NCBI GenBank assembly: GCA_937926445.1
Contig: CALBAK010000026.1
Location: forward strand, 1 to 64,000
From: an uncultured Alphaproteobacteria bacterium
GTDB taxonomy: Bacteria; Pseudomonadota; Alphaproteobacteria; Geminicoccales; Geminicoccaceae
Length of the DNA stretch: 64,000 bases
Direction of reading: 5' to 3'
A program made the translations under genes and the position numbers. Below are positions 34,390 to 44,069 of this stretch, piece by piece (position 1 is the stretch's first letter; every line of letters starts with the position of its first letter). The notes under the pieces were generated by a model. The model made no database searches and was not told the DNA's origin. It saw only the letters and a program-made list of their open reading frames with translations.

Positions 34390-36365
34390 CCACCGGCCGC
34401 GGCGAGACCGAGCTCGGCCTCGAGGGCCGCCACCACTCGAGGATCGTAGCGGCCGGGGTTGCGGCGCAGCACGCCCACGACCTCGGCCGGCGGCAGCGCG
34501 TCGCGGTAGGAGCGGGGCCGGGTCCGAGCGAGAAAGACATCGGCCACCGCGAGCACGCGGCCGGCCGGGCCGATCGCCTCGCCCGCGAGCCCGCGCGGAT
34601 AGCCGGTGCCGTCGAGCCGCTCGTACATCTGGGCGATCGCCTCGGCGACCGGGAGGTCGAGCTCGATGCCCTCAAGAACGCGCAGCGCGTGCAGGACGTG
34701 CTCCTGCATCCGCCGCTGCTCTTCGCGGTCGTGGCGACCCTCCTTGGTGAGCAGCGCGCGCGGGACGAAGATCTTGCCGATCTGCGAGAGCTCGCCCGCG
34801 AGCCGCACCGTCGCGATGGTCTCGGGGTCGAGCCCCAGGCGAATCGCGAGCCGCTCGGCGAGCTCGGCGAGCGCCCGGCTGTGGCCCAAGAGGTGCGGAT
34901 CGGCGAGCTCGACCGCGCGCACCAGGGCCGCCACGGTCTGCTCGCGGCGCCGCGCGGCCCGCCGGCGCTCGGCCACGAGCTCGCTCAGATCGCGTAGCAC
35001 GCGCAAAAGCCTCGGCCGGCCCGCTTCGTCCGGCAGGACGAGCACCGTCGCGTGCAGGATCCGCGACCGACCGCCGAGGGTGACCTCGAGCTCGGGTTCG
35101 CTGGCCTGGCCGGTGGCCCGTGCCAGCCGGTCTAGTCGAGCGAGCGCGGCGGCCGCCTCGGGCTCGACCAGCGAGGGAAGCGCCCGACCGACGAGCTCCT
35201 CGGACCCGTGCGCGAGCCAGCTCGCGAGAGCCCGGTTGACGAAAAGCAGCCTCCCCGTCTCGTCCTCGAGGGCGATCGCTTCGGGGACCGCGCCGGTGAT
35301 CTCGTCGAGCAGGAGGCGCTCGGCCTCGAGACGGCGAGCATCGGCCTCCAGCGCCGAGGCCATCGCCCGCGCGTGGCGAGCCGCCTGGCGCGCGAGCAGG
35401 AGCAGGACGAGTGCGGCGAGGGCAAGGCCGAGCCCGCCCGCGAGCCCGCGCAGCGTCCAGGCCCACTGCTCGACCGCGGCGAGCGCGAGCTTCGGATCGG
35501 CTTCCTGGACCACCGTCCAGGGCAGGCCGCGGACCACCGCACGGGCCAGCGGCACGTCGCTCGCGTCGGGCGCGTCGAACTCGGTCTCGCGACCCCCGGG
35601 CCCGAGCACAAGCCGGGAACCGTCCGGCTGGGAGAGCTCCAGTCGGGTCCGCACGCCCGGGCCGTCGAGCGGCTGATGGGCCAAGAGCCGAGCGAGCCGC
35701 TCGCCGGCCGGGGCGAGGAGGACGAGCGCGGCGCGCGAGGCCTCGCCCGCCGCGGCCTCGGGGGCGGGAAGCGGTGCAGCGAGGGCCAGAACCCGACCGG
35801 TCGGGCCACCTTCTCGGAGGAAGACACGCGGAACCGGAGCGCCGGCGTCGAGCCCGAGCGTCAGCACGCGACGGATCTCCGCCGGGAGGATCTCGTCGCC
35901 TTCGCCCGCGAGCCGGGTGCCGTCGCGGGCGAGCAGGGCGGCGCCCACGAGCCCGCTGTGCCGCGCCGTCTCCTCGAGCAGCAGGGCCATGTAGGGTGCC
36001 TGTTCGGCGAGGGCCGTGGCGAGGCCGGGCTCGTCGCGGGCGAGGGCCGACTCGTGGGCGAACAGCCGGACCAACTCGGAACCCGACAGTCGGCCGGCCA
36101 GGCTCTGCAGGCCTTCGACCCAGGTGGCGAGCACTTCGGCACGGCCGGCGGCGAGGGCGGCGAGCCGGGCCTCGAGGCCGGCCCGCTCGGCCGCCCGGCG
36201 CTCGGCGATCAGTCGCTCGCCGCCCGACACGAGGGCGAGGGCGGCGGTACCGGCGAGCAGGAGAGCGAGGAGCCGGCCGGCGGGCCGCGCGGCGGGCGAA
36301 GAGACCGGTCGGACCGCGGCCATCGACGCGACCGCGGCGCTCGGGGTGGACGCCGCGTGGCTCAT
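34386..36365 (-). CDS. Membrane sensor with PAS and degenerate HD-GYP domain
   Basis: A 659-residue inner-membrane receptor. It has a helix at about 31-48, a 255-residue periplasmic domain (about 50-305, dCACHE-like by layout), a second helix (306-325), a PAS-like domain (355-460) and an HD-GYP domain (478-655). The HD-GYP keeps HSRALAELAERLA, IGKIFVP, the MQEH histidine and DGTGYP (585-590). But the metal-binding His-Asp is replaced by Ser-Gln (527-528) and the HHE by Met-Tyr-Glu (580-582). It is probably a c-di-GMP binder without hydrolytic activity. Its start overlaps the stop of the LapG-like protease gene (ATGA), pointing to a LapD/LapG-style pair. Confidence 0.85.
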   Translation of the reverse strand: MSHAASTPSAAVASMAAVRPVSSPAARPAGRLLALLLAGTAALALVSGGERLIAERRAAERAGLEARLAALAAGRAEVLATWVEGLQSLAGRLSGSELVRLFAHESALARDEPGLATALAEQAPYMALLLEETARHSGLVGAALLARDGTRLAGEGDEILPAEIRRVLTLGLDAGAPVPRVFLREGGPTGRVLALAAPLPAPEAAAGEASRAALVLLAPAGERLARLLAHQPLDGPGVRTRLELSQPDGSRLVLGPGGRETEFDAPDASDVPLARAVVRGLPWTVVQEADPKLALAAVEQWAWTLRGLAGGLGLALAALVLLLLARQAARHARAMASALEADARRLEAERLLLDEITGAVPEAIALEDETGRLLFVNRALASWLAHGSEELVGRALPSLVEPEAAAALARLDRLARATGQASEPELEVTLGGRSRILHATVLVLPDEAGRPRLLRVLRDLSELVAERRRAARRREQTVAALVRAVELADPHLLGHSRALAELAERLAIRLGLDPETIATVRLAGELSQIGKIFVPRALLTKEGRHDREEQRRMQEHVLHALRVLEGIELDLPVAEAIAQMYERLDGTGYPRGLAGEAIGPAGRVLAVADVFLARTRPRSYRDALPPAEVVGVLRRNPGRYDPRVVAALEAELGLAAAGG

Positions 36366-37093
36366 CGGGGCCCCGTGCGGCCGCCGAGTAGGAGGCTCGG
36401 GTCGATGCGGGCGGTGAAGGTGCTGCTGCTGTTCAGGTGCGCCCAACGCGCCTCCTCGTTCACCGAGTAGTACGGTACGTAGTGGCCCAGCCGGTCGTGT
36501 CGCAAGACGGCGTTGGTGACGTTGTCGAGGATCCAGATCTGACCGTCCTCGTCGCGCACGGCGAGCACCGCGTGGACGAGGTCGCGCAGCGTGTCCTTGA
36601 GGACCACGAGCCGCAGGCGGTCGGCCGGCACGCCGAGCTCGCGCAGCGACATGTACTTGAAGATCGCGTAGTCCTCGCAGTCGCCCGAGCGGGCGAGGAA
36701 CTCGAAGGGCGTGGCCCAGTGGTCGCTGCGACCCCAGTTCTGGTCGTCGGGCCGGTAGCGGTACTGGTTGGCGAAGCGGTTCACGGCGTGGAGCTGCTCG
36801 ACGAGCGGCGCGCCGTCGAGAGATTTCAGGAGGGCGCGCCAGGCGGCGGCACCTCTGCCCGGGCAACGGGCCGGGTCGAGCGCGCATTCGCGCCAGCGCG
36901 GCCGCTCGCTCTCCACCCGCTCGAGCACGCCGCGCCACTGCGGCAGGGCGGCCAGCGATGTCGCGCGGAACTCGCGCGTGCCGAAGAGGCCGAGCTCGAC
37001 GGCGTCGGCGGCCGAGGCGGCGGCCAAGAGGTTGGAGGCCACCACGAGGCCCCAGATCCTGCTGCGCAAGGCGCGCTCTCCCGTTCGCGGCAC
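36362..37093 (-). CDS. LapG-like BTLCP periplasmic cysteine protease
   Basis: A 243-residue bacterial transglutaminase-like cysteine protease. The catalytic set is visible: Cys139 in SGDCEDYAIFKYMSLRELGV, His174 in DLVHAVLAV and Asp190 in IWILDNV. Acidic residues around Cys139 match the calcium site of LapG. The N-terminal region (LVVASNLLAAASAADA) looks like a signal peptide. LapG cleaves large RTX adhesins and is held by the c-di-GMP receptor LapD. Here the partner is the adjacent degenerate HD-GYP protein. The start is a GTG at 37093; an internal start is possible. Confidence 0.88.
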   Translation of the reverse strand: MPRTGERALRSRIWGLVVASNLLAAASAADAVELGLFGTREFRATSLAALPQWRGVLERVESERPRWRECALDPARCPGRGAAAWRALLKSLDGAPLVEQLHAVNRFANQYRYRPDDQNWGRSDHWATPFEFLARSGDCEDYAIFKYMSLRELGVPADRLRLVVLKDTLRDLVHAVLAVRDEDGQIWILDNVTNAVLRHDRLGHYVPYYSVNEEARWAHLNSSSTFTARIDPSLLLGGRTGPR

Positions 37094-37333
37094 CTTCTCG
37101 TGCAGGGCGCAGGATCGGCGGCTGCGATGAACGATCTCTTTTCCGGCCGCGGAAGGCGGTTTCGCTGCGTATCAGGATGTGCGAATACGGGCCGGGACGG
37201 CGGGTCGCGGCCGGCGGCGTTTGCCGTTTACAAGAGGCCGGGCCATGGGCAGGATCCCTTTCGTCTCGGGGGATCGACGGCAGTCCGCCGGGTCCCTCGG
37301 CGGCCGAAACGAACCAAAAGGGGAGGCGAAGGG

Positions 37334-38356
37334 ATGCCGTCGCGATCGCTTGCGGGCTGGGTGGTGGGCGCGCTTGCGCTCTTCGGTGTGGCCGGCGGCA
37401 CCGCCGCCAAAGAGGTCACGATCGGCTATCAGCTGATCTACAGCCCGTGGGCCTTGCCGATCACCCAGGGGCGGTTCGAGAAGGAGACCGGCTACAGCAT
37501 CAAATGGGTGAAGTTCGACAGCGGCGCCAAGGTCTCGACCGCCATGGCCTCGGGCGACGTTCAGATCGGGGTGATGGGCTCGAGCCCGATCACCGCCACG
37601 GTCAGCCGTGGGGTCGACGTCGTCTTGTTCTGGATTCTCGACGACATCGCCGCCTCCGAGGCGATGGTCGTGCGCGAAGGCTCCGGCATCGACCCGAACC
37701 GGCCCGAGACGTTGAAGGGCAAGAAGATCGCGACACCCTTCGTGTCGACCGCGCATTTCCACACGCTCTTCGCCCTCGAGGTCTGGGGCATCGACCCGAA
37801 AACGGTCGAGATCCTCAACATGCAGCCCAACCAGATCGCGGCCGCCTGGGAGCGGGGCGATATCGACGGGGCCTATGTCTGGGATCCGGCGCTCGCCCGG
37901 ATCAAACGCAACGGTCGGGTGATGATCGACAGTGCCGCGCTGGCGGAGAAAGGCAAGCCGACCTTCGACGGGATCGTGGTCCAGCGCGAGTGGGCCGATA
38001 AGAACAAAGACTTCATGGTCAAGTTCGTGAAGATCATCGCCGAAGCCGACGAGCAGTACCGCAAGAACAAGGACGCCTGGACGCCCGATTCGCCCGAAGT
38101 CAAGGCGCTCGTGAGCCTGTTCGGCGGCGAACCCGCCGACGTGCCTCCCTCCCTCGCGCTCTACCGGTTCCCGACCCTCGAGGAGCAGGCTTCGAAGAAG
38201 TGGCTCGGCGGCGGCAAGGAGAGCGGGGCGGCGCGCACCCTCGCGGCGACCGCGGAGTTCCTCAAGGCGCAGGGCCGCATCGACACGGTGCTGCCGGACT
38301 ATTCGAAGTTCGTCACGGCGGCCTATGTCGAGGCGGCGATGAAGCTCGCCAAATAG
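37334..38356 (+). CDS. tauA: Taurine-type ABC transporter substrate-binding protein
   Basis: A 340-residue periplasmic binding protein of the NMT1/TauA group. The signal peptide [16 protein letters not shown] is followed by [70 protein letters not shown] and [17 protein letters not shown]. These motifs are typical of TauA, which binds taurine or other sulfonates. The ATG at 37334 has GGGAGG upstream. It ends with TAG, one base overlapping the tauB start. Confidence 0.88.
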   Translation: MPSRSLAGWVVGALALFGVAGGTAAKEVTIGYQLIYSPWALPITQGRFEKETGYSIKWVKFDSGAKVSTAMASGDVQIGVMGSSPITATVSRGVDVVLFWILDDIAASEAMVVREGSGIDPNRPETLKGKKIATPFVSTAHFHTLFALEVWGIDPKTVEILNMQPNQIAAAWERGDIDGAYVWDPALARIKRNGRVMIDSAALAEKGKPTFDGIVVQREWADKNKDFMVKFVKIIAEADEQYRKNKDAWTPDSPEVKALVSLFGGEPADVPPSLALYRFPTLEEQASKKWLGGGKESGAARTLAATAEFLKAQGRIDTVLPDYSKFVTAAYVEAAMKLAK

Positions 38357-39213
38357 TGCGGGCCGCACGCGCCCCGGGCGGCCGTCCGCAACCCGCCCCG
38401 GCCGTTCCCGCGGCCCGGCCGGGGCTCGAGGTGCGGGGGGTGAGCGTCGTCTATCCGGGCCCGGCCGGGCGCCCGGTGCAGGCCCTCGACCGGATCGATC
38501 TCGCGATAGCGCCCGGTGAGCTCGTGGTGGCGCTCGGCGCCTCGGGCTGCGGTAAGACCACGCTCTTGAACGTGATGGCGGGCTTCATCCGGCCGAGTGC
38601 CGGCGAGGTGCTGCTGGACGGCCGGCCGATCCGGGGACCCGGCCGCGACCGCGGCGTGGTGTTCCAGCGCCACGCGCTCCTCCCCTGGCTCGACGTGCTC
38701 GACAACGTGGCCTTCGGCCTCAAGCTCCAGGGCGTACCACGCCGCGAGCGGGAGGCGATCGCCCGCCGCAACCTCGCCCTCGTCCATCTTGAGGAGTTCG
38801 ACCGGCACGAGATCTACCAGCTCTCGGGCGGCATGCAGCAGCGGGTAGGACTCGCCCGCGCCCTCACGAGCGATCCCGCCATGCTGCTCATGGACGAACC
38901 TCTGGGGGCGCTCGACGCGCTGACCCGAGAATCGATGCAGGAGCTGATTCTCGAGGTCTGGCAGAAGACCGGCAAAATGGTCTTCTTCATCACCCACAGC
39001 GTGGAGGAGGCGCTGTTCCTGGCGACCCGGCTGATCGTCATGTCGCCGCGACCGGGACGCATCCGGGAGATTTTCGAGCTCGACTTCTGCCGGCGCTGGC
39101 TCGAGCGGCGCGACGCCCGGGCGATCAAGTCGATGCCGGAGTTCATCGCGATGCGCGAGCGGGTGCTCGACATCATCTTCGCCGACGAGCGGGGCGGCGG
39201 CCGTGGCGAGTGA
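38356..39213 (+). CDS. tauB: Taurine-type ABC transporter ATPase
   Basis: A 285-residue ATPase of the nitrate/sulfonate family, powering import with TauC. Walker A is [16 protein letters not shown], signature [15 protein letters not shown], Walker [17 protein letters not shown] and the switch [12 protein letters not shown]. It starts at GTG 38356, overlapping the tauA stop by one base; about 25 residues precede the ATPase core. The following permease overlaps its 3' end by 11 bases. Confidence 0.9.
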   Translation: MRAARAPGGRPQPAPAVPAARPGLEVRGVSVVYPGPAGRPVQALDRIDLAIAPGELVVALGASGCGKTTLLNVMAGFIRPSAGEVLLDGRPIRGPGRDRGVVFQRHALLPWLDVLDNVAFGLKLQGVPRREREAIARRNLALVHLEEFDRHEIYQLSGGMQQRVGLARALTSDPAMLLMDEPLGALDALTRESMQELILEVWQKTGKMVFFITHSVEEALFLATRLIVMSPRPGRIREIFELDFCRRWLERRDARAIKSMPEFIAMRERVLDIIFADERGGGRGE

Positions 39214-40048
39214 GCCCGACCCCCAGCGTTCGTGGCTGCGCGAGGCGCCGGCCCTACCGGGCCAGGCCTACGGCGCGCCCGGTCAAGGCACGAGCGGGGC
39301 GATCAGCGTCGTCACGGTGCTGGCTCTGCTCGTCCTGTGGTGGGCGGTGACCGCCGCCGGGCTGATCAAGCCGCTCTTCCTGCCCTCGCCGCAGGCGGTC
39401 GCACAGCGCTTTCTCCGCGTCCTCGAGGAAGGCTTCGGCGGGGTGAGCCTGTGGAACCACACGGTCGCGAGCCTCTGGCGGGTGTTCGCCTCCTTCCTTC
39501 TCGCCTGCCTGACCGCCATCCCGGTCGGCATCGCCATGGGGGTGAGCCGCTGGGCGCGCGGGATCTTCGACCCGCCGATCGAGTTCTACCGGCCGATCCC
39601 GCCGCTCGCCTATCTGCCGCTCACGGTCATATGGTTCGGGATCGAGGAGCTGCAGAAGATCGTGCTCATCTATCTCGCGATCTTCGCGCCCATGGCGCTC
39701 TCGGCCCGGGCCGGGGTGCGCTCGGTGGCGATCGAGCAGATCCACGCCGCCTATTCCATGGGGGCGAGCCGCGGCCAGGTGATCCTGCACGTCGTGTTGC
39801 CGGCCGCCCTTCCCGAGATCCTGACCGGCATGCGGATCGGCATCGGCTTCGGCTGGACGACGCTCGTGGCGGCCGAGATCGTGGCGGCCAAGGCGGGACT
39901 CGGCTCGATGGTGTGGAACGCCGCCGAGTTCCTGGTCACCGAGGTGGTGATCATGGGGATCGTCATCATCGGCGCGATCGCCTGGGCCTTCGACCTGCTG
40001 ATGCGGCGGATCGAGGCCTGGGCGGTGCCCTGGAAGGGCAAGGCCTGA
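39203..40048 (+). CDS. tauC: Taurine-type ABC transporter permease
   Basis: A 281-residue inner-membrane permease with about six helices. The coupling loop has [21 protein letters not shown] and [19 protein letters not shown], typical of TauC/SsuC. It starts at a GTG inside the end of tauB. No tauD or sulfonatase gene lies beside it, so substrate assignment (taurine versus other sulfonates) rests on family similarity. Confidence 0.9.
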   Translation: MASEPDPQRSWLREAPALPGQAYGAPGQGTSGAISVVTVLALLVLWWAVTAAGLIKPLFLPSPQAVAQRFLRVLEEGFGGVSLWNHTVASLWRVFASFLLACLTAIPVGIAMGVSRWARGIFDPPIEFYRPIPPLAYLPLTVIWFGIEELQKIVLIYLAIFAPMALSARAGVRSVAIEQIHAAYSMGASRGQVILHVVLPAALPEILTGMRIGIGFGWTTLVAAEIVAAKAGLGSMVWNAAEFLVTEVVIMGIVIIGAIAWAFDLLMRRIEAWAVPWKGKA

Positions 40049-40081
40049 ACCCCACCCGGCACCGCTCGAGGCGTCTCGGTT

Positions 40082-41522
40082 TCAGCCGCTGCTCGGATCG
40101 GCGGCGACCAGCGTGTCGAGCGACATCCAGCTTCGGGTGTCGGCCGCCGCGGCGAGCAAAACCGTGCTCCCATCGGCGAACACGAGCAGCTCGACGTCCC
40201 GCAGGATGGCGAGCTTGCCGACCCCCGGCTCACGGACGATGGTGGTGTCACCCACCGTGCGGATCCGGAAATCGCTCGGATCGCCAGGCAGCACGAGCCT
40301 GTCGGTGCCGGTCCCGCCGAAAATCGTATCGAGGCCCGGGCTCAGGAAGATCCGGTCGTCGCCGTCGCCCGCCTCGATCAGGTCGAGACCGTAGCCACCG
40401 TCGAGCAGGTCGGCACCGGCACCGCCCCGGAGCCGGTCGGCGCCCCAGCCGCCGCCGAGGCGGTCGGCCCCCTCGTCGCCGACGAGCCGGTCGGGCCCGC
40501 GCCCGCCGAGCACGACCTCGAGATCGCCGCCGCTGGCCTCGAGGCGGTCCGCCCCGGCACTGCCGAACACGAAGCGGGTACCCGCCGGCAGGGAGAGCCA
40601 GCGCTCGGGATCATCGAGCCGGGCCTCCACGCCGGGCACGATCCGCTCCGCTTCGCTCAGCAGGAGCGCGGTGTCGCCGTAGACCGCGAACTGATGTTCG
40701 GTTTTGAGCGCCGGTTCGAGAGCCGCGGCCAGGATCTCTTCGGGCGTGTCGAGGTCCTGCGGCTGGAACGCGGGGAAACTCGCCTCGGGCCGGTCGACGA
40801 TGGCGTCGGCACCCTCGCGTGCCACGCCGAAAAAGGCGAAGAGCGGGCTCAAGTCGGAGAGTCGAGCGACGAAATCGTCGCTGTGGACGATGTGGAGCAT
40901 GTCGTCGAACCCGCTCGTGCCGCGCGAGCCTGGAGAGCCGAAGGTGATCGTCTCGCTGATCGCGGCGAGCGCGGTCGGTGCCACCACCGCATGGGTGAGC
41001 TGCTCGGCGATGATGCCACCCAGGCTGTGGACCGTGAGGAGGATCCGCTCGATGCCGTTGGCCGGGTTCCCGGCGTATTGCAGCGCAGCGGCCACGAGCG
41101 GAGCGTGAGCGGCGGCGTAGGCGTCCCAGCCGAAGGCGCGGCTCGTGGGGTCGTAGCCCCCCTGGAACGCGAACTCGCGATCGCCCTCGTCGGTGCCGCG
41201 GAACGCGATGGCGAGGGTCGCGAGGCCCTCGAGCTCGCCCACATAGACGTGGGCGGCACTCGTGATCGGCCTAAGGTCCTCCGGCGCGAGGTTCGAGAGG
41301 TCGAGGAGCGGGACCCCATTTCGGGGCGAGCGTGCCGAGTTCGAGCGGGACCCAGCCGCGCATGGGCGCGGTGCCGAGGAACGAGTCCTTCACCCGATAG
41401 AAGGCCATGTCGAAATAGGCGTCGTTGCTCAGTGCCGCCGCTTCGACCAGGAGCGGATTGTCGACGATGCCGTCGGGTACCACGTTCTTGCCCCTTCCGT
41501 GGCCGGCGCGATGGCGTGCCAT
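40082..41522 (-). pseudogene. RTX lipase-like gene, frameshifted
   Basis: An RTX-type alpha/beta hydrolase split by one frameshift. From ATG 41522 (GGGGAG upstream) the frame reads ALSNDAYFDMAFYRVKDSF to APKWG and then loses sense. One base off, the rest reads VPLLDLSNLAPEDLRPITSA, the catalytic serine motif LLTVHSLGGIIAEQ, and calcium-binding GGxGxD repeats such as GGAGADLLDGGYGLDLIE. A missing or extra base near 41311-41322, around a run of four Gs or the adjacent AAA, restores the frame. RTX proteins of this type leave the cell by type I secretion, but no transporter genes are near. The convergent tauC ends 33 bases away. Confidence 0.75.
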
Positions 41523-41663
41523 GCGTTTCTCCCCCACCGGACGATCCGGTTCCGGGGCAGGTTAATTTGGCACGAAGCCTGCCGGGCCTGCGACCGGGCG
41601 CCGCGGCGTGATCGTCTGTTGCAACGAGGCAGCGCTCGTTGCTCGCGGGGCGCTGGCCCTCGC

Positions 41664-42746
41664 TCAGCGCACGGCGTAGGCGAAGCCGGGGTGGGCGAGC
41701 GCCTCGCGGTCGACGAGCCAGTGGGTGAGACCGGCGCCGAGCCACATGCAGAAGAGGGCGAGCCAAGCGGCGGTCGCGAACACGGCCCCACCCGAGACAC
41801 CGGCGCCGACCGCACAGCCGCCCGCGAGCATCCCACCGAAGCCCATCATCGCGGCGCCTGCGATGTAGCGGCGCATGCTCCGGCCGTCCTTGAAGCCCTC
41901 GAGCTTCAGCTCGCGGGCCCAGAGCGCGGCGAGGAACGAGCCGAGGAACACGCCCGGCACCAGGCCGACGTCGAAGTCGATGGTCTGGGTGGCGGGGGCG
42001 AGGAAGAGCATGAGCATGTCGGCCGAGGGACCGCTGAAGCTGATGCTCTTGACCGTCACCGGATCGAAGGAGGTGGCCGCGAGGTCGGCGGTGAACCACC
42101 AGGCGGCAGCGACCGCGCCGCCGACGCCGGCGCCGCCGATCCAGGCCCAGGGGCCGATGCGGTGACGCAGCCCCACGGCACTCGCGACGAGCAGGGCCAA
42201 CAGGCCGGTCGCGGGGCCGCTCCGCGGATCGAACCCCAGGAACTCGAGGAGGTGCGTGTGTTCCGCTCCCTCGACGACCCACAGCCCGGCCAAGGTTTCA
42301 CGCGCCGGGGCCAGGGCACCGCGGAGCGAGGCCTGCGCGACGACCGCGAAGACCAGTCCGGAGAGCAGCGCCCTGAGGTTCCCGTTGGCCGAAAGCACCA
42401 GCAGGCGGGAAGGGCAGCCGCGGGTGAGGATCATGCCCGAGCCGACGAGCAACCCGCCCAGGACGGCGCCCGACAGGCTGGCCCGAGGGGCGAGCTGGCG
42501 CGCTTCGGAGAGGTCGGCCACACCGCTCAGCAGGAGCACCTGGGTCAGCGCCACGGCGGCGCCGAAAGCCAGGAGCCAGACCGCCACTTTGGGGCCGAGC
42601 CGGCCCTCGCTGAACTCGATGACGGCGGAGCGGAGGCAGAATCGCGAACGCTGAGCCGTCGCTCCGAACAGGAGGCCGATCAGAAGGCCACCCGAGACGG
42701 CGACCGTGGGCTCGCCCCAACGATCGACGAGAAGCTCCAGGCTCAT
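41664..42746 (-). CDS. YeeE/YedE family (TsuA-like) sulfur transporter
   Basis: A 360-residue inner-membrane protein with nine or so hydrophobic helices. The YeeE/YedE hallmarks are three conserved cysteine sites: RSRFCLRSA, TRGCPSRLLVLSANGN and LAGGCAVGAGVSGGAVF. In TsuA these cysteines relay thiosulfate through the membrane. The protein has both halves of the family fold in one chain. It likely imports thiosulfate or another sulfur species, which fits the soe and tau genes in the window. A 23-base inverted repeat lies just upstream of its ATG. Confidence 0.88.
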   Translation of the reverse strand: MSLELLVDRWGEPTVAVSGGLLIGLLFGATAQRSRFCLRSAVIEFSEGRLGPKVAVWLLAFGAAVALTQVLLLSGVADLSEARQLAPRASLSGAVLGGLLVGSGMILTRGCPSRLLVLSANGNLRALLSGLVFAVVAQASLRGALAPARETLAGLWVVEGAEHTHLLEFLGFDPRSGPATGLLALLVASAVGLRHRIGPWAWIGGAGVGGAVAAAWWFTADLAATSFDPVTVKSISFSGPSADMLMLFLAPATQTIDFDVGLVPGVFLGSFLAALWARELKLEGFKDGRSMRRYIAGAAMMGFGGMLAGGCAVGAGVSGGAVFATAAWLALFCMWLGAGLTHWLVDREALAHPGFAYAVR

Positions 42747-42771
42747 GCGCCTGCCCTCCGCGGCGACCGAA

Positions 42772-42794
42772 ATTCACATAATGTTATCGTGAAT
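42772..42794. promoter_or_regulatory. Inverted repeat upstream of the YeeE gene
   Basis: ATTCAC-11 bases-GTGAAT, with the near-palindromic AT-rich core ATAATGTTAT, 25 bases before the start of the YeeE-type gene. ArsR-type sulfur sensors (BigR/SqrR) bind AT-rich inverted repeats ahead of YeeE-like genes; no such regulator gene is in this window. It could also be a simple promoter palindrome. Confidence 0.6.
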
Positions 42795-42890
42795 CCTCGG
42801 ATCGCCGTGTATGCGCGGTAAATATAAGGCCGTAGCGCTCTCCACGCCAGGGCGCACACCGTCGCGGCGGGATGCGAGCGGTGCGCCTCG

Positions 42891-43130
42891 TCACTCGCGC
42901 GGCAACAGGAAGACGGCCGTGCCCATGGCGAGGCTGCCGAAGGTGACGGCGAAGCCGCCCATGGCGAGCAGGAGCGTGGCGATGCGGTGTTCGGAGGCGA
43001 GCCAGAGTTGGCCCAGCCTGCCGACGTCGAACAAGAGCAGGGCCGCGAGCAGCGCCCAGCCGACCAGCACACCGATCAGGGCGTTCTTGGCGAGGAAGAC
43101 CAAAAGGCGCGTGTCGCCGGGTCTGCGCAT
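42891..43130 (-). CDS. Small two-helix membrane protein
   Basis: A 79-residue protein with two predicted membrane helices, LIGVLVGWALLAALLLFDVG and ATLLLAMGGFAVTFGSLAMG, and little else. It starts RRPGDTRLLVFLAKNALIG after the ATG at 43130. Similar small proteins occur in alphaproteobacteria, with no known function. It diverges from the cyclic-DPG-synthetase-like gene, 27 bases away. Confidence 0.6.
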   Translation of the reverse strand: MRRPGDTRLLVFLAKNALIGVLVGWALLAALLLFDVGRLGQLWLASEHRIATLLLAMGGFAVTFGSLAMGTAVFLLPRE

Positions 43131-43157
43131 CGGCTGGGCTATCCAGGGGAGAGGAGC

Positions 43158-43838
43158 ATGGGCACGGGACGGCGGGCGACGGCGATCCTGGGCGCCGGTG
43201 GGCGCGACTTCCACGTCTTCAACATGGTCTTTCGCGAGGACCCGACAAGCGAGGTCGTGGCGTTCGCGGCGACCCGGATCCCCGGGCTCGCCGGCCGCCG
43301 CTACCCGCCGGCGCTCGCGGGCCCGCTCTACCCCGAGGGTGTGCCGATCGTGGCCCTCGACGAGCTCGAGGCGCTCGCACAGGTGCGGCCCATCGATCGC
43401 GTGGTCTTCGCCTACAGCGATGTGGCCCATGTCGAGGTCATGCACGCGGCTTCGCGGGCGCTCGCGCTCGGTGCCGACTTCCTCCTCTACGGGCCCCGCG
43501 CCACCATGTTGAAGGCGCGCCATCCGGTCGTCGCGGTCGCCGCGATCCGCACCGGCTGCGGGAAGTCGCAGACCACCCGACACCTCGCCCGCGCGCTCGC
43601 CCGCCCGGACCGGCCGGTCGCGGTGATCCGTCACCCGATGGCGTATGGCGACCTCGAGGCACAACGGGTGCAGCGCTTCGCGACCGTTGGCGACCTCGAC
43701 CGAGCCGGCTGCACGCTCGAGGAACGCGAGGAGTTCGAAGCTCATCTCGAGGCGGGCCTCACGGTGTTCGCCGGGGTCGACTATGCGGCGGTGTCGGCGC
43801 GGAAGACCTCGAGGAGGTCGTGGTCGCCGAAGGCGTAG
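43158..43838 (+). CDS. Cyclic 2,3-diphosphoglycerate synthetase-like protein, truncated
   Basis: The N-terminal half of a cyclic-2,3-DPG synthetase-type GTPase/ATPase (family length about 440). Clear blocks are AGGRDFHVFNMVFREDP, AGRRYPPALAGPLYPEGVPI, FAYSDVAHVEVMHAASR, LLYGPRATMLKARHPVVAV, the P-loop IRTGCGKSQTTRHLARAL, and RHPMAYGDLEAQRVQRFATV. Similarity stops at about residue 211 (FAGVDYAAV, near 43790), followed by 15 unrelated residues and TAG. GAGGAG lies just before the ATG, so the stump may be translated. The lost half would carry the second nucleotide/acidic site, so activity is unlikely. Confidence 0.82.
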   Translation: MGTGRRATAILGAGGRDFHVFNMVFREDPTSEVVAFAATRIPGLAGRRYPPALAGPLYPEGVPIVALDELEALAQVRPIDRVVFAYSDVAHVEVMHAASRALALGADFLLYGPRATMLKARHPVVAVAAIRTGCGKSQTTRHLARALARPDRPVAVIRHPMAYGDLEAQRVQRFATVGDLDRAGCTLEEREEFEAHLEAGLTVFAGVDYAAVSARKTSRRSWSPKA

Positions 43839-44045
43839 AACGGATCGCGACAATTGTCGGAAGCGAGCATGACCGGGACCCCGGCGGCGGCGAGCTCGTG
43901 GAGGAGCGTGACGCCACGCCGGCGCGGGGTACGACCGGCGGGCCGGTCCTGCAGGTAGAGATTGCACATGGGCAGGGAGACGACGCCGATGCCGGCCTCA
44001 AGGAGGAGGTCGATCACCGCCGTCACCTCGGCCGGCTCGCGGGTC
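43785..44045 (-). pseudogene. Cytosine deaminase (CodA-like) internal fragment
   Basis: About 80 codons that match the middle of cytosine deaminase-family amidohydrolases: GIGVVSLPMCNLYLQDRPAG, TPRRRGVTLLHELAAAGVPV, LASDNCRDPFYAFGDHDLLE. Neither the N-terminal metal site nor the C-terminal end is present, and both flanks are unrelated genes on the plus strand. The reading ends near 43785 inside the truncated synthetase, and its upstream limit is about 44045 where creatininase sequence begins. Confidence 0.8.
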
Positions 44046-44069
44046 GAAAGCGAGCAGCAGGAGCGCACC

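Noticed and set aside
43962-44069. Translation of the creatininase from an upstream TTG at 43962
   Set aside because: The added residues are the antisense of the cytosine deaminase fragment and have no similarity to creatininases; the GTG at 44070 with AGGAG is the more plausible start.
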